DNA of 64,000 nt from Vibrio cincinnatiensis DSM 19608 (GCF_900167345.1 NZ_FUXB01000012.1:1-64000); one strand, 5' to 3'. Positions 45,923 to 55,882 are shown, counted from the stretch's first letter. Translations and numbers: made by a program. The notes: a model not told the origin generated them from the letters alone.

Positions 45923-47109
45923 TTCGTCTTTTGTTTCTCTTTCTTGTTTTAGGGTTAGGGTTATTTGCTGGAACGCAATATGCTGGCCAACAAGGCTATG
46001 TACTGATTTCTATTGCTAACACCACCCTTGAAATGAGTGTAACCACGTTAGTTATCTTTATCATTGCGGCCCTCGCTGGGCTATTTTTCCTAGAATATCT
46101 GGTCAAAAAACTGTTACGAGCCAGTAGTACGACCTGGAACTGGTTCAGTGTTCGTAAACAGCGCCATTCACGCCGTTATACCAATGAAGGTATTCTGAAA
46201 TTATTGGAAGGCGATTGGAAGCAAGCCGAAAGCAAGGTCACTCGTTGGGCCAACCACCATGATATGCCACAGCTTTGCTATCTGGTCGCCGCAGAAGCCG
46301 CTCACGGCATGGGAAATACCCAGAAACGCGATCACTATTTGGCTTTAGCGGCTGAACAAAAAGGCGCAACCCTCGTGGTGGAATTAACTCGAGCCAAGCA
46401 ACAGTTAAGTGAACAAAACTGGTCTGCCGCTCTGCAAACACTCACTCAATTGCAAACTAACTACCCTGACAATCTCATCATTCTTAAACTGCTAAAACAA
46501 GCTTACCTGCAACTTGAACACTGGCAGCCATTGCTTGATTTACTTCCTAAGCTTGTCAAAACTCAACAACTCACTCGCACAGAAGCAGAACAACTCACGT
46601 TAAAAGCTCAGCAAGGCCAATTAGTGACGGTGGCAAGCCAAAAAGGAAGCGAAGGTGTATTGGCGCACTGGTCTGGACTGCCCAAAAAGCTTAAGCATGA
46701 ACCGGCTATCATGGTGACACTCATCGAGCAGCTCATTAAACGTAAAGCTGATCATCAAGCCTTCACCTTGATCAAAGAAGGGCTGAAAAAACGCCCAGCA
46801 CCCGAGCTGTATGCCCTACTGCCCGAGTTAAACCTCAGTGATCGCCATCCGGTGATGGTTTTACTGCAAGAACAACTACGCCAAGACGGCAATAATGCTG
46901 ACATTCACAGTGCATTAGGCCAACTTTTTCTACGTAACCAACAATGGGAAGAGGCACAACATCATCTAGAAAAAGCCTTATCGGTTCGTCCAGATTTATC
47001 GGATTACGCTTATTTAGCGGAAGCTTTAGATAAACAACATCGCCCACAAGCCGCGCATGATGTAACACGAAAAGCGTTATCCCTACTGGAAGAGACGAAA
47101 ATACAGTAA
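45919..47109 (+). CDS. hemY: HemY TPR membrane protein
   Basis: This 396-residue inner-membrane protein has two N-terminal hydrophobic segments (residues about 1-20 and 40-65) and C-terminal TPR repeats (for example WEEAQHHLEKALSVRPDLSDYAYLAEAL). It belongs to the proteobacterial HemY family linked to the haem operon. It is unrelated to the protoporphyrinogen oxidase also called HemY. Its role in haem synthesis is not well defined. Its ATG overlaps the hemX stop. Confidence 0.9.
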   Translation: MIRLLFLFLVLGLGLFAGTQYAGQQGYVLISIANTTLEMSVTTLVIFIIAALAGLFFLEYLVKKLLRASSTTWNWFSVRKQRHSRRYTNEGILKLLEGDWKQAESKVTRWANHHDMPQLCYLVAAEAAHGMGNTQKRDHYLALAAEQKGATLVVELTRAKQQLSEQNWSAALQTLTQLQTNYPDNLIILKLLKQAYLQLEHWQPLLDLLPKLVKTQQLTRTEAEQLTLKAQQGQLVTVASQKGSEGVLAHWSGLPKKLKHEPAIMVTLIEQLIKRKADHQAFTLIKEGLKKRPAPELYALLPELNLSDRHPVMVLLQEQLRQDGNNADIHSALGQLFLRNQQWEEAQHHLEKALSVRPDLSDYAYLAEALDKQHRPQAAHDVTRKALSLLEETKIQ

Positions 47110-47145
47110 CAGGTTAAATTTTTTAACCCAAGATAGGAAATTAAT

Positions 47146-47177
47146 CGCCTCCCGCCTAATACGATGGGAGGCGGTTT
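47146..47177. terminator. Bidirectional terminator, hemY / hemN
   Basis: An 8-bp GC-rich stem CGCCTCCC / GGGAGGCG is flanked by short AT tracts (GTTTAAA on plus, ATTAATTT on minus). It lies between convergent genes. Confidence 0.7.
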
Positions 47178-47189
47178 AAAGAAACTAGA

Positions 47190-48578
47190 CTATATAACTC
47201 GAGAGAACTGCTGCTGACGAGCTCGTTGGCGCAAGTACTTATCAAAGCACATACAGATATTACGAATCAGCAACCGGCCACGTAATGTGACTTGGATAGA
47301 GTGCTTATCCACTTCCACCAGTTGATCATCAATGAACGTTTTCAGCAGCGATAAATCCGGTTGGAAATAGTGATCAAACTGAATCGAAAACTGCTGTTCA
47401 ATCGCTGATTTATCGAGTTTAAAATTACAAATCAACTGCTTGATAACTTCCCTTCTCAGTAAGTCATCCCGATCAAGAGAGACGCCCTTCCATAAAGCAT
47501 GTCGCATTTCATTCACTTGGCGGTAGTAATGTTTTAGCTCTTTCTGATTTTGTGCATACACATCCCCAACCATTGAAATCGCTGACACCCCAAACCCCAC
47601 TAAATCACAGTTTCCTTGTGTGGTATAACCTTGAAAATTACGATGTAAAATACCTTTGCGTTGGGCCATCGCTAATTCATCATCAGGTAGCGCAAAATGA
47701 TCCATACCTATAAATTGATAACCTGCGGCGGTTAATGTGCGAATACTGTCTTGCAGAATCGCCATTTTTTCTTCAGCAGCAGGCAGTTCTTCTTGCTTAA
47801 TCTTTACTTGTGCAGCAAACAACTGCGGCATATGGGCATAGTTAAAGACCGACAAGCGGCCGGGCTTCATTTGTACCACTTGCTCTAACGTTTGATGAAA
47901 ACTGGCGACCGTTTGCTTAGGCAAGCCATAAATCAAATCAAGGTTAGTGGAACGAAAACCCAGTTCTTTCGCTCGAGCAACTAAATCAAGAATGAATTGT
48001 TCATCTTGCTCACGATTCACCAGCTTCTGAACTTCTTTATTAAAATCTTGAACCCCAATACTCAGCCGGTTAAAGCCTTCATGATGGAGGTGATCTAACA
48101 CTGACAGTTCAATTTCACGCGGATCAACTTCAATGCTGATCTCCGCATCTGGCTGAAACTGGAATTCTTCACGCAGCAAGCTCATTAAGCGACTGATTTG
48201 CTTATTGGTCAAAAATGTTGGCGTACCACCACCAAAATGTAATTGAGAGACCTGACGGTTTTGTAATAGTGAGGCTCGCTGGCGAATCTCATGCTCAAGA
48301 ACATCAAGATATTCATCGGCTTTGTGAGAGTGACGGGTAATAATTTTATTACAGCCACAGTAGTAACAAAGCTTGTGGCAAAACGGGATATGAATATAGA
48401 GAGAAAGCGGTCGTTCAGGATAACGAACACAAGCCATATCGTATTCAGCAATGGTAAATGCTTCATGAAATTCCAACGCTGTAGGATAGGAAGTGTAACG
48501 AGGCCCTGAGTAGTTGTACTTGTCTAGAATGGCTTGATCCCACACGATTTGCTGACTGGGTTCGACTGGCGACAACAT
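47190..48578 (-). CDS. hemN: Oxygen-independent coproporphyrinogen III dehydrogenase HemN
   Basis: HemN is a radical-SAM enzyme that decarboxylates coproporphyrinogen III without oxygen. The 462-residue protein has the Fe-S motif CHKLCYYCGC, GGGTPTFL, and IDPREIEL-like and GMDHFALPDDEL segments nearly identical to E. coli HemN, ending in QQFSRVI. I chose the ATG at 48576-48578 with GGAAAGAG upstream; an open frame 17 codons longer lacks family support. It is the full-length type, not HemW. Confidence 0.96.
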   Translation of the reverse strand: MLSPVEPSQQIVWDQAILDKYNYSGPRYTSYPTALEFHEAFTIAEYDMACVRYPERPLSLYIHIPFCHKLCYYCGCNKIITRHSHKADEYLDVLEHEIRQRASLLQNRQVSQLHFGGGTPTFLTNKQISRLMSLLREEFQFQPDAEISIEVDPREIELSVLDHLHHEGFNRLSIGVQDFNKEVQKLVNREQDEQFILDLVARAKELGFRSTNLDLIYGLPKQTVASFHQTLEQVVQMKPGRLSVFNYAHMPQLFAAQVKIKQEELPAAEEKMAILQDSIRTLTAAGYQFIGMDHFALPDDELAMAQRKGILHRNFQGYTTQGNCDLVGFGVSAISMVGDVYAQNQKELKHYYRQVNEMRHALWKGVSLDRDDLLRREVIKQLICNFKLDKSAIEQQFSIQFDHYFQPDLSLLKTFIDDQLVEVDKHSIQVTLRGRLLIRNICMCFDKYLRQRARQQQFSRVI

Positions 48579-48716
48579 AGTGACTCTTTCCGTTATGAAT
48601 TTGTAACGCGTTATTCTGCCACACGACATCGATAAGGTCGGGTGGCAAAAGACAATTTGCAGATAAAATATTCTAAACTGCTAGCCGGATCACTCCCCCT
48701 TTAGAGTAGGTCTCCA

Positions 48717-49205
48717 TTACAGCATTTGAATATGGATTTGCTGGCTCAATGGCTGAACGTGTTTCTGGAGCATTTGAAGCTCAGAAACAATGGCATCATT
48801 TAAGCGAACTTCCGCTTTTTGTCGGGTAAGATTTTGCCGCATGCGCTCTTGCTTAGCCATTTGCTGACGAGCTTCGCCTCGCGGCATATCTTTGACAATA
48901 TGATACAATTCGCTCAGCGCGGGATACGCTTGTTCAACGTCAACCCGCTGAGTACCCTGTACATAATCCATAATGCAGTAAACGCGAATTGCAATTTCTG
49001 ACAAATCGCACTGGCCTTGAATACCGGCTAGACAAAGTGTATTGACACTATCAAAAATATTCGCGTTACGTTTCTCTATGGCTAACGCTTGATGTTGCTG
49101 TTGTAATTGGGATTGCTTTCTCAACTTCCACAGTAAGTATGCGGCATAGCTTGCTAATGCAAGAATAATCGCACCACCCATAACGGCGAATAAAGTGACA
49201 TTCAT
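48717..49205 (-). CDS. DUF2489 membrane-anchored protein
   Basis: This 162-residue protein has one N-terminal membrane helix (residues about 5-27) and a helical cytoplasmic domain. CLAGIQGQCDLSEIAIRVY and YPALSELYHIVKDMPRGEARQQM match the DUF2489 family, found beside yihI in Vibrio relatives. Function unknown. It starts 9 bp after yihI ends, so the two are probably co-transcribed. Confidence 0.85.
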   Translation of the reverse strand: MNVTLFAVMGGAIILALASYAAYLLWKLRKQSQLQQQHQALAIEKRNANIFDSVNTLCLAGIQGQCDLSEIAIRVYCIMDYVQGTQRVDVEQAYPALSELYHIVKDMPRGEARQQMAKQERMRQNLTRQKAEVRLNDAIVSELQMLQKHVQPLSQQIHIQML

Positions 49206-49214
49206 GAGCTTGTC

Positions 49215-49778
49215 TTATCCTTTGTACTCGTCTAGATCCAACTTTTCAAACTGAGCTAATAACTCGTCATCCGAAGCCGATTTACGCAGCGTAGGCTTAA
49301 CGGGAGCTTGAGCTTCTTCAACCTCCTCTTCATCCTCTTGTTCATCAGTCAATAAACCCAGTTGATTCATCAAGATCTCAATTCGATCCAGTTTTTCATC
49401 CACATATTTTTGTAGACCAGCACCGAGCTTTTCACCGTTATCGAGCCGATCCAGCAGGACATTCAACTGAGCATCATTTTCCAACTGCTTCAATTCTTGC
49501 TCTGCATCTAAGCGACGAGCTTGCTTATTGGCTTTCTTACTGGTTTCGACCACAAGAGGAATTTTTTTCTTACTGCCTAACCGCGGATCACGCATTTGTG
49601 CCGCTAAACGTTCACTCGCTGTGCTGCCTTCTGAATGGCGACTACCACTTTTTAGCCCTTTACGCTTTTTCTGTTTCTTGCGTTCACGACCTTCAATTTC
49701 CGCATTTGTACGATTATGTTTGCGAGCAAAAACAAGGTCACCGTTGATCCCTGTTTTGGTTTTATTTTCTCGAGACAT
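49215..49778 (-). CDS. yihI: Der GTPase-activating protein YihI
   Basis: YihI stimulates GTP hydrolysis by the ribosome-assembly GTPase Der. The 187-residue protein has a very basic N terminus (RERKKQKKRKGLKSGSRH), a central acidic region (ADEQEDEEEVEEA-like) and a conserved LDRLDNGEKLGAGLQKYVDEK core, as in E. coli YihI. Its start overlaps the stop of the upstream methyltransferase (TAATG). Confidence 0.92.
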   Translation of the reverse strand: MSRENKTKTGINGDLVFARKHNRTNAEIEGRERKKQKKRKGLKSGSRHSEGSTASERLAAQMRDPRLGSKKKIPLVVETSKKANKQARRLDAEQELKQLENDAQLNVLLDRLDNGEKLGAGLQKYVDEKLDRIEILMNQLGLLTDEQEDEEEVEEAQAPVKPTLRKSASDDELLAQFEKLDLDEYKG

Positions 49779-50416
49779 TACTGGGGTTTCCTCAGTAAAA
49801 TTACATCACTACCGATAAATTCAAGTTCGAGCTTATCCCGCTCGGCCAGAAACTGAAAGGTTTCACGACTAAAAAAGCTCACATGAGTGAGATCATTTTT
49901 GTAGTGCCATCCAGCAAACGCATCCACATTTTTTACCAGCTTGGTCATCAGACCAATCCAGCCTCCGGGCTTAACTAAATTCAGCCATTGCTGCCAAACC
50001 GTATAAGGATCATGCAAATGCTCAATCACTTCGCTGGCAGTCATAAAATCATAGCAAGTATTGAGCACCTCTTTCTGGGGATAGAAGAAGTGATCATACA
50101 ACGCAACGCTGTGTCCCGATTCCGCCAACATAAGCGACAATGTTGGCCCCGGACCACAACCAAAATCTAACCCAACCGATTGAGAAGAGAGTTTATCTAA
50201 CATTGGCTCACAAAGCCGTGCTAAAAAATGTCGATACCCTAAATCATTAGGATTATTTTCATGTAAATCATAGAACGCTTTTTCACGCTCTGCACTCAAG
50301 CGCTCAGCCGCAGGCACAAAGACCAATTGACACACCTGACATTGCACATAGCTGCGATGCTTATCTTCAAAATAAGCCTCAACATGATGACTGTGGCACA
50401 AGGTACAAGTCTGCAT
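49778..50416 (-). CDS. Zinc-ribbon class I methyltransferase
   Basis: This 212-residue SAM-dependent methyltransferase has an N-terminal zinc ribbon (CTLCHSH and CQVCQLVF, two C-x2-C pairs). A Rossmann domain follows with LDFGCGPGPTLSLML as SAM loop and DFMTASEVIEHLHDP as the acidic strand. The substrate is unknown. I chose the ATG at 50414-50416 with GAGGAA 8 nt upstream. It is coupled to yihI by a one-base overlap, suggesting a possible role in translation or ribosome assembly, but this is context only. Confidence 0.82.
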   Translation of the reverse strand: MQTCTLCHSHHVEAYFEDKHRSYVQCQVCQLVFVPAAERLSAEREKAFYDLHENNPNDLGYRHFLARLCEPMLDKLSSQSVGLDFGCGPGPTLSLMLAESGHSVALYDHFFYPQKEVLNTCYDFMTASEVIEHLHDPYTVWQQWLNLVKPGGWIGLMTKLVKNVDAFAGWHYKNDLTHVSFFSRETFQFLAERDKLELEFIGSDVILLRKPQ

Positions 50417-50628
50417 ACAAACGTTCCTCAACTGGGGGATGCGCAACATACCAGAAATGAACGATAGAGTGGAGGGGATAAGGTTAAATTTTCAACAATA
50501 TTGAAAAAAAATAGAGTGATGAGTATGAAATAGTCACAAGAAAAGAACCGCAGTAGTACAAACCCCTGCAACGGATGAGCAAGGGTTAGAACTGGATATT
50601 TTACTCAGAAAGAAAGCGTCACCTAACG

Positions 50629-51246
50629 TTAATGCAAGCCACCCACATATTTCGAAAGAATATCAATATCAGCATCCGTGAGTTTTTTTGCAATATCACG
50701 CATCATGGCATTCATATCGTTATTGCGGCTATCATCACGAAACTTTTCCAATTGGAGCTTAATATAGTCGGCATGTTGACCTGATATTTTGGGGAAACCA
50801 GAAAGCTCGGTTCCATTTCCACGAGGACCATGGCAAGCAATACAGGCGGTTAAACCACGTGAGAGATCGCCAGCACTATATAGCACCCTTCCCGCATCAA
50901 CCACCTCTTCGGGGGTGGCATTCTCGGAAATCGGTAAAGAGGCATAGTATGCCGCCAGATCTGCCATATCCTGATCGCTCAATGGCATGGCCATCGCACT
51001 CATGACAGGATCATATCGCCCCTGCTTACCACCACTCTCCATGCCCAATTTCAGAGCTTTCAACTGTTTCTCTAAGTAAGTTGCATGCTGGCCCGCAATC
51101 TTAGGATAAGTGGTGATTATTCCGTTCCCATCGGCACCGTGGCAAGCAACGCAGGTTTCTGACTTTGCCTTACCCGCTTCAATACTGCCTTGCGCCCATA
51201 CAGAGCCGCTGGCTAAAATACTCAAGATTAGCGCTAATTTCTTCAT
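50629..51246 (-). CDS. Dihaem cytochrome c4
   Basis: This 205-residue periplasmic protein has a signal peptide (MKKLALILSILASGSVWAQ) and two class I cytochrome c domains, each with a CxxCH motif (CVACH and CIACH) and a distal Met (PVMSAMAMPLS, NDMNAMMRDI). Cytochrome c4 carries electrons from the bc1 complex to terminal oxidases such as cbb3. The frame continues 24 codons upstream, but the signal peptide fixes the start at 51244-51246. Confidence 0.94.
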   Translation of the reverse strand: MKKLALILSILASGSVWAQGSIEAGKAKSETCVACHGADGNGIITTYPKIAGQHATYLEKQLKALKLGMESGGKQGRYDPVMSAMAMPLSDQDMADLAAYYASLPISENATPEEVVDAGRVLYSAGDLSRGLTACIACHGPRGNGTELSGFPKISGQHADYIKLQLEKFRDDSRNNDMNAMMRDIAKKLTDADIDILSKYVGGLH

Positions 51247-51388
51247 GACATTCCATTTATAATTATCAAGCTTCCAGTACCACTCATGGTACAATGAGCA
51301 ATCTCGTTCAGAGCACATTTATTTTACACAAATTCACAAAAAAGTAATCAATTGACTACAAAAAAGTCGAGATGGAGTTAACAGAACC

Positions 51389-52045
51389 GTGAGCGTAAAA
51401 ATTCATTACCAAAACACGCATTTCATTACCAGTGCACCTGATATTCGCCATCTTCCTGAAGATGAAGGTATCGAAATTGCGTTTGCAGGACGCTCCAATG
51501 CTGGAAAATCCAGTTCTCTTAATCGGTTAACAAACCAAAAGAGCTTAGCTAAAACCAGTAAAACCCCCGGCCGAACTCAGCTCATTAATCTATTTAAAGT
51601 CACCGAAGGCTGCCATATTGTAGACCTCCCCGGTTATGGATTCGCTCAAGTTCCACTCGAAATGAAGAAAAAGTGGCAGCAATCGTTGGGAGAATACTTG
51701 CAACAGCGTACTTGCCTAAAAGGGTTAGTCGTTTTGATGGATATTCGCCATCCGATGAAAGATCTCGACCAACAATTGGTTATTTGGGCGGTAGAGTGCG
51801 CAATTCCGGTGCAGGTACTGCTCACCAAAGCCGACAAATTAAAAAGTGGAGCGCGTAAAGCACAACTGCTGAAAGTCAGAGAGCAAGCAATGACGTTTGG
51901 GGGTGATGTCTCTGTTGATGTTTTTTCATCCTTAAACGGGCTTGGTGTGGATACGCTACGCCAAAAGCTCGATCATTGGTTTGCGCCACAGTTACAGCAA
52001 CTCGCCGCTCAACAGGCAGAGAGTCAAGACGCTCCTTCTGAGTAA
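51389..52045 (+). CDS. engB: Ribosome-assembly GTPase EngB (YihA)
   Basis: EngB is needed for 50S subunit assembly and cell division. The 218-residue protein has G1 [15 protein letters not shown]2 TPGRTQ, G3 DLPGYGFA, G4 TKADKL and the G5-like SSLNGLG. The start is GTG (51389-51391). It is divergent from the cytochrome c4 gene and upstream of Spot 42 and polA, the order also found in E. coli. Confidence 0.96.
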   Translation: MSVKIHYQNTHFITSAPDIRHLPEDEGIEIAFAGRSNAGKSSSLNRLTNQKSLAKTSKTPGRTQLINLFKVTEGCHIVDLPGYGFAQVPLEMKKKWQQSLGEYLQQRTCLKGLVVLMDIRHPMKDLDQQLVIWAVECAIPVQVLLTKADKLKSGARKAQLLKVREQAMTFGGDVSVDVFSSLNGLGVDTLRQKLDHWFAPQLQQLAAQQAESQDAPSE

Positions 52046-52071
52046 AGGCCAGAAAAAATTCCCCATCAGAA

Positions 52072-52206
52072 ATAAAAATCCCCACCATCCTGGTGGGGCA
52101 ACGGGAGAGAAATAGGAGGTAATTATTATTATGCCCCTAGCATTCCTCAAACGCGCCCAAATTACAACCACCCTCGCCCATGCTCTTTATCTCTCCACGG
52201 GTTACC
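52072..52206 (-). ncRNA. Candidate small RNA with promoter and terminator
   Basis: I infer an RNA of about 135 nt on the minus strand. A promoter-like pair TTAACA (52237-52242) and ATATTA (52214-52219) with a 17-bp spacer would start it near 52206. It ends in a strong terminator: 8-bp stem CCCCACCA / TGGTGGGG at 52080-52098, followed by ATTTTTATT. Inside, a 5' GGAGAGA can pair with TCTCTCC near 52104-52110, and ATGC/GCAT forms a small hairpin. It could also encode a 14-residue peptide (ATG at 52179-52181). I do not recognise the family. Confidence 0.5.
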
Positions 52207-52211
52207 ATTAA

Positions 52212-52420
52212 TGTAATATTTCAAATAAATTCATAGTGTTAACTTTGAAATACCAAATAGATCACTTAGTTTTTTTCTAGAAAAAATGAGAAATGTGACT
52301 GATGTTTAATTACAGAAATGACGGCAGCATCCATTTTATTTTGGTAAAAACGGACAGTATTAAGAAGCGATCTTGATGATCTACTGGAAAAAGAAAATGA
52401 GGGAAAACGAAATGGAGCCC
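52212..52420. other. Intergenic sequence between candidate sRNA and Spot 42
   Basis: About 210 bp of AT-rich sequence. Apart from the promoter elements of the candidate sRNA at its left end, I see no gene, terminator or obvious operator here. Confidence 0.4.
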
Positions 52421-52528
52421 AATAAAAAACGCCCCAGTCAAAAGGTGACTGGGGCGGCTGAATCAGCCTAATCCAATAACGTGAAACAAAAGGTCTGAAA
52501 GATAGAACATCTTACCTCTGTACCCTAC
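52421..52528 (-). ncRNA. spf: Spot 42 regulatory RNA
   Basis: On the minus strand the RNA begins GTAGGGTACAGAGGTAAGAT, identical to the E. coli Spot 42 5' end. It continues through the conserved CUUUCAGACCUUUU segment and ends in the terminator stem GCCCCAGTCA / TGACTGGGGC plus T run. Spot 42 is an Hfq-binding RNA that represses secondary sugar and central metabolism genes when glucose is present. Its position between engB and polA matches E. coli. Confidence 0.95.
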
Positions 52529-52535
52529 GGAATTA

Positions 52536-52564
52536 AATGTACAACAATTGGTCAGAAATGAAAA
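52536..52564 (-). promoter_or_regulatory. Putative spf promoter
   Basis: On the minus strand, -10 TACATT (52536-52541) lies 7 nt before the Spot 42 5' end, with a weak -35 TTTTCA (52559-52564) and a 17-bp spacer. I found no clear CRP site upstream, although CRP-cAMP represses spf in E. coli. Confidence 0.45.
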
Positions 52565-52641
52565 CTGTTTTTGTAGTTTTTTTTCATTAATTTTTTGTTA
52601 AACAACATAACCATTTGAAACGCGTTTACTTTTTTATTTGT

Positions 52642-52670
52642 AAAAAAAAGCCAGCGAACGTGCGCTGGCT
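52642..52670 (-). terminator. polA terminator
   Basis: An 8-bp stem AGCCAGCG / CGCTGGCT is followed on the minus strand by a run of eight T. It lies 35 bp after polA. Confidence 0.9.
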
Positions 52671-52704
52671 CATACTTTTTGAGGGTTTTAAGCACTATTT
52701 AGGT

Positions 52705-55500
52705 TTAATGTGCCTCATCCCAGTTATTTCCATGCCCTGAGTCTGCCACTAAAGGCACCTTAAGCGTTGCTGCTGACTCCATCAATTCCTGTACTTTACT
52801 TTCAATTTCGGACAAAGCTGACTCTTCCACTTCAAATACCAGTTCATCATGCACTTGCATTAGTAATTTCACTCGACCTTGGCCTTCTGTTTCGATCCAG
52901 TTATCCACCAATAGCATGGCTTTTTTAATGATGTCAGCCGCCGTGCCCTGCATGGGTGCGTTGATGGCAGCTCGCTCTGCCGCCTTACGTCGCATCCCAT
53001 TGCGCGATTTAATCTCCGGTAGATGGAGACGACGCCCAAAGAGGGTTTCAACATACCCTTGCTCAGCAGCGGTGCTACGCGTCTCTTCCATATATTGCAT
53101 CACGCCAGGATAACGCTCAAAGTATTTATCCATATAGTGTTGGGCTTCGAAACGAGGAATCCCCAACTGTTTGGCTAATCCAAAAGCGCTCATACCATAG
53201 ATAAGCCCAAAGTTGACGGCTTTCGCTCGACGACGCTCCTCACTCGTTACTTGTTCAATACCAATACCCAATATTTCAGCAGCGGTCGCAGCATGGATAT
53301 CTTTACCTTGTTGGAAAGCTTCTAACAACGCGGTGTCGTCCGACAGATGCGCCATAATCCGCAACTCAATCTGTGAATAGTCGACCGCCATGATTTTCCA
53401 CCCTGATGGTGCAATAAAAGCCTGACGGATACGACGCCCTTCTTGATTACGAATTGGGATGTTCTGCAAGTTTGGATCGGTAGAGGATAAACGCCCCGTT
53501 GCCGTGACCGCTTGATGATAAGAGGTATGAACTCGCCCTGTCTCAGGGTTGATCATTTTTGGCAATTTATCGGTATAAGTGGATTTGAGTTTCGCTAAGC
53601 CGCGATATTCGAGAATCACAGCAGGTAACGGGTAATCAAGCGCTAATTCTTGCAACACTTCTTCATTGGTGGAAGGCGTACCTGACGGTGTTTTTTTCAC
53701 CACGGGTAACTTCATTTGTTCAAACAAAATGGTTTGTAGCTGCTTCGGAGAACTTAAATTAAACTCTTGCCCTGCAATATCATACGCTTTACGTTCTAGC
53801 TCAACCAAACGTTGTGCAATTTCTTGTGACTGGATACCGAGTAATTGATCGTCAATGAACACGCCTGTCCGTTCCATACGAGAAAGTACCGGAACCAATG
53901 GAACTTCTATCTCACGATAAACTGTGTTGAGTTTTTCATCTGCACTTAATAATGTTTGTAAACGATGATGCAACCGTAAAGTGACATCGGCATCCTCTGC
54001 CGCATAAGGAGAAGCTTGATCTAATTCTATTTGGTTGAAGGTCAGCTGATTTTTACCTTTACCCGCCACTTGCTCAAACGAAATGCAGCTGTGCTGTAGA
54101 AAACGCAAAGCTAAGCTATCCATATCGTGCTTGCCACCCACACTGTTATACACATAGGATGCCAACATAGTATCGTGGGCAATACCGTGCATGGTAATAC
54201 GATAACGGGCTAATACACTCGCATCGTATTTTAAGTTTTGCCCCACTTTTGCTTGCTGAGCATCTTCTAATAGTGGTTTTAACTGAGCCAGAACCCAATC
54301 ACGATCAAGTTGCTGCGGCGCATCAAGATAATCATGCGCAACAGGTACATAAGCCGCCTCACCCTCTGCCACCGCAAAGGATAAGCCGACTAAATTAGCG
54401 ACCATATAATCAAGGCTATCGGTTTCAGTATCAAAAGCAAAAACCTCGGCCTGTTTCAGTTTTTCCATCCAACGATAAAAGCTCGGCTCATCTAAAATTG
54501 TTTCGTACTGGCTGCGATCGATTTTTATTGCTGGTGATTCACTCATCGTGTTGGATGCTAAAGAAGAGCGCTCTGGCATCGAACCTCTATTTTCTACCGC
54601 TTCTACGACACCAGAGCCCCCTTCTAATAGCTCCGTCAGCCATGATTTAAAGGCAAGTTTGCCATACAGCGCCATTAAGGCATCCCGATCGGGTGTCGTT
54701 TTGAGTAAGGACTCCGGCGTGTATACCAGTTCAACATCGCGCTTAATTGTCGCAAGTTGATAAGAGAGCTGAGCATTAGCACGATTCTCTTCTAGCTTTT
54801 TCGCCATGGTTTTCGAGCCACGGAAGCCTAATTCGGCAATTTTATCTAAGTTATCATATAACTCGTTTAAACCACCGATACCTTGCAAAAGAGCCGTTGC
54901 CGTTTTGTCACCCACACCAGGGACACCGGGTATGTTATCTACTTTATCCCCCATTAAAGCGAGATAATCGATGATCAGTTCTGGCGGAATACCAAATTTT
55001 TCTATCACTCCTTCACGATCCATCACCACATTGGTCATGGTATTGATCAAAGTAATATGCTCGTCAACCAGCTGAGCCATATCTTTATCACCGGTACTAA
55101 TCAGCACCGGCATTCCCGCTTGTGAGGCCTGATGAGCTAATGTGCCTATCACATCATCCGCTTCCACCCCTTCAATCGACAGCAGCGGTAACCCCATCGC
55201 TCGGATTATTTGGTGTAAGGGTTCAATCTGGCAACGGAGATCATCCGGCATGGGAGGGCGATTCGCTTTATATTGATCATACATCTCATCGCGGAAAGTT
55301 TTGCCTTTCGCATCAAAGATAACGGCAATACGATCAGACGCAAACTGACGCATCATTGCTCGTACCATATTCACTACCCCATAAATGGCATTGGTTGGTA
55401 TTTCACCATTGCTCATTGTGCCAGGATAGGCATGGAATGCGCGGTATAAGTAGGAAGAGCCATCAATCAAAATAAGAGGATTATCAGGGATACGAGCCAT
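52705..55500 (-). CDS. polA: DNA polymerase I PolA
   Basis: PolA removes RNA primers and fills gaps in replication and repair. The 931-residue protein has an N-terminal 5'-3' exonuclease ([26 protein letters not shown]), a 3'-5' proofreading domain with intact acidic motif ([13 protein letters not shown]), and a polymerase domain: motif [11 protein letters not shown], motif [15 protein letters not shown], motif [12 protein letters not shown] long region carrying DnaA-box-like sequences and RyhB lies upstream. Confidence 0.98.
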   Translation of the reverse strand: MARIPDNPLILIDGSSYLYRAFHAYPGTMSNGEIPTNAIYGVVNMVRAMMRQFASDRIAVIFDAKGKTFRDEMYDQYKANRPPMPDDLRCQIEPLHQIIRAMGLPLLSIEGVEADDVIGTLAHQASQAGMPVLISTGDKDMAQLVDEHITLINTMTNVVMDREGVIEKFGIPPELIIDYLALMGDKVDNIPGVPGVGDKTATALLQGIGGLNELYDNLDKIAELGFRGSKTMAKKLEENRANAQLSYQLATIKRDVELVYTPESLLKTTPDRDALMALYGKLAFKSWLTELLEGGSGVVEAVENRGSMPERSSLASNTMSESPAIKIDRSQYETILDEPSFYRWMEKLKQAEVFAFDTETDSLDYMVANLVGLSFAVAEGEAAYVPVAHDYLDAPQQLDRDWVLAQLKPLLEDAQQAKVGQNLKYDASVLARYRITMHGIAHDTMLASYVYNSVGGKHDMDSLALRFLQHSCISFEQVAGKGKNQLTFNQIELDQASPYAAEDADVTLRLHHRLQTLLSADEKLNTVYREIEVPLVPVLSRMERTGVFIDDQLLGIQSQEIAQRLVELERKAYDIAGQEFNLSSPKQLQTILFEQMKLPVVKKTPSGTPSTNEEVLQELALDYPLPAVILEYRGLAKLKSTYTDKLPKMINPETGRVHTSYHQAVTATGRLSSTDPNLQNIPIRNQEGRRIRQAFIAPSGWKIMAVDYSQIELRIMAHLSDDTALLEAFQQGKDIHAATAAEILGIGIEQVTSEERRRAKAVNFGLIYGMSAFGLAKQLGIPRFEAQHYMDKYFERYPGVMQYMEETRSTAAEQGYVETLFGRRLHLPEIKSRNGMRRKAAERAAINAPMQGTAADIIKKAMLLVDNWIETEGQGRVKLLMQVHDELVFEVEESALSEIESKVQELMESAATLKVPLVADSGHGNNWDEAH

Positions 55501-55882
55501 AGTTTTGTTATCCGATCTGCAACAATAAGTGCTTAGGATGCCACGACTACCGACAGGTTTCCATGCTAGCCTTTCTCACTCATCCAATGGAGCGCTCTCT
55601 TAACCCCATTTGAATAGCGACCATTCTGTGGATAAGTCTGTTTATACATTTTATCCACAGCGCTAAAAAAAACCACACCAATGGAAAAAACAACTTTTAA
55701 CTTATTGTTTTAAATGTAATTTAAACAAGATCGACAAATACACCAATGATCCTTTTACGATCGAGCGCTGTGGAAAAGATACTCGCTGGCCTTTTACCCA
55801 ACCGTACTTTGACAAGAAAAGCTTCTAACTCATAAAGAGGCTCTTCATTCCTCCCCTATCTAGTTCAATAAATTGCAAGCAT
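55501..55882. other. polA upstream region with DnaA-box-like sites
   Basis: No gene is visible in these 380 bp. Two perfect DnaA-box sequences face each other: TGTGGATAA at 55628-55636 and TTATCCACA at 55652-55660. Several GATC Dam sites follow. AT-rich sequence lies to the right. It probably includes the polA promoter. Confidence 0.55.

Noticed and set aside
50559..50588. Inverted repeat after the cytochrome c4 gene
   Set aside because: The 9-bp stem has a G-U pair and no following T run; termination is not convincing.
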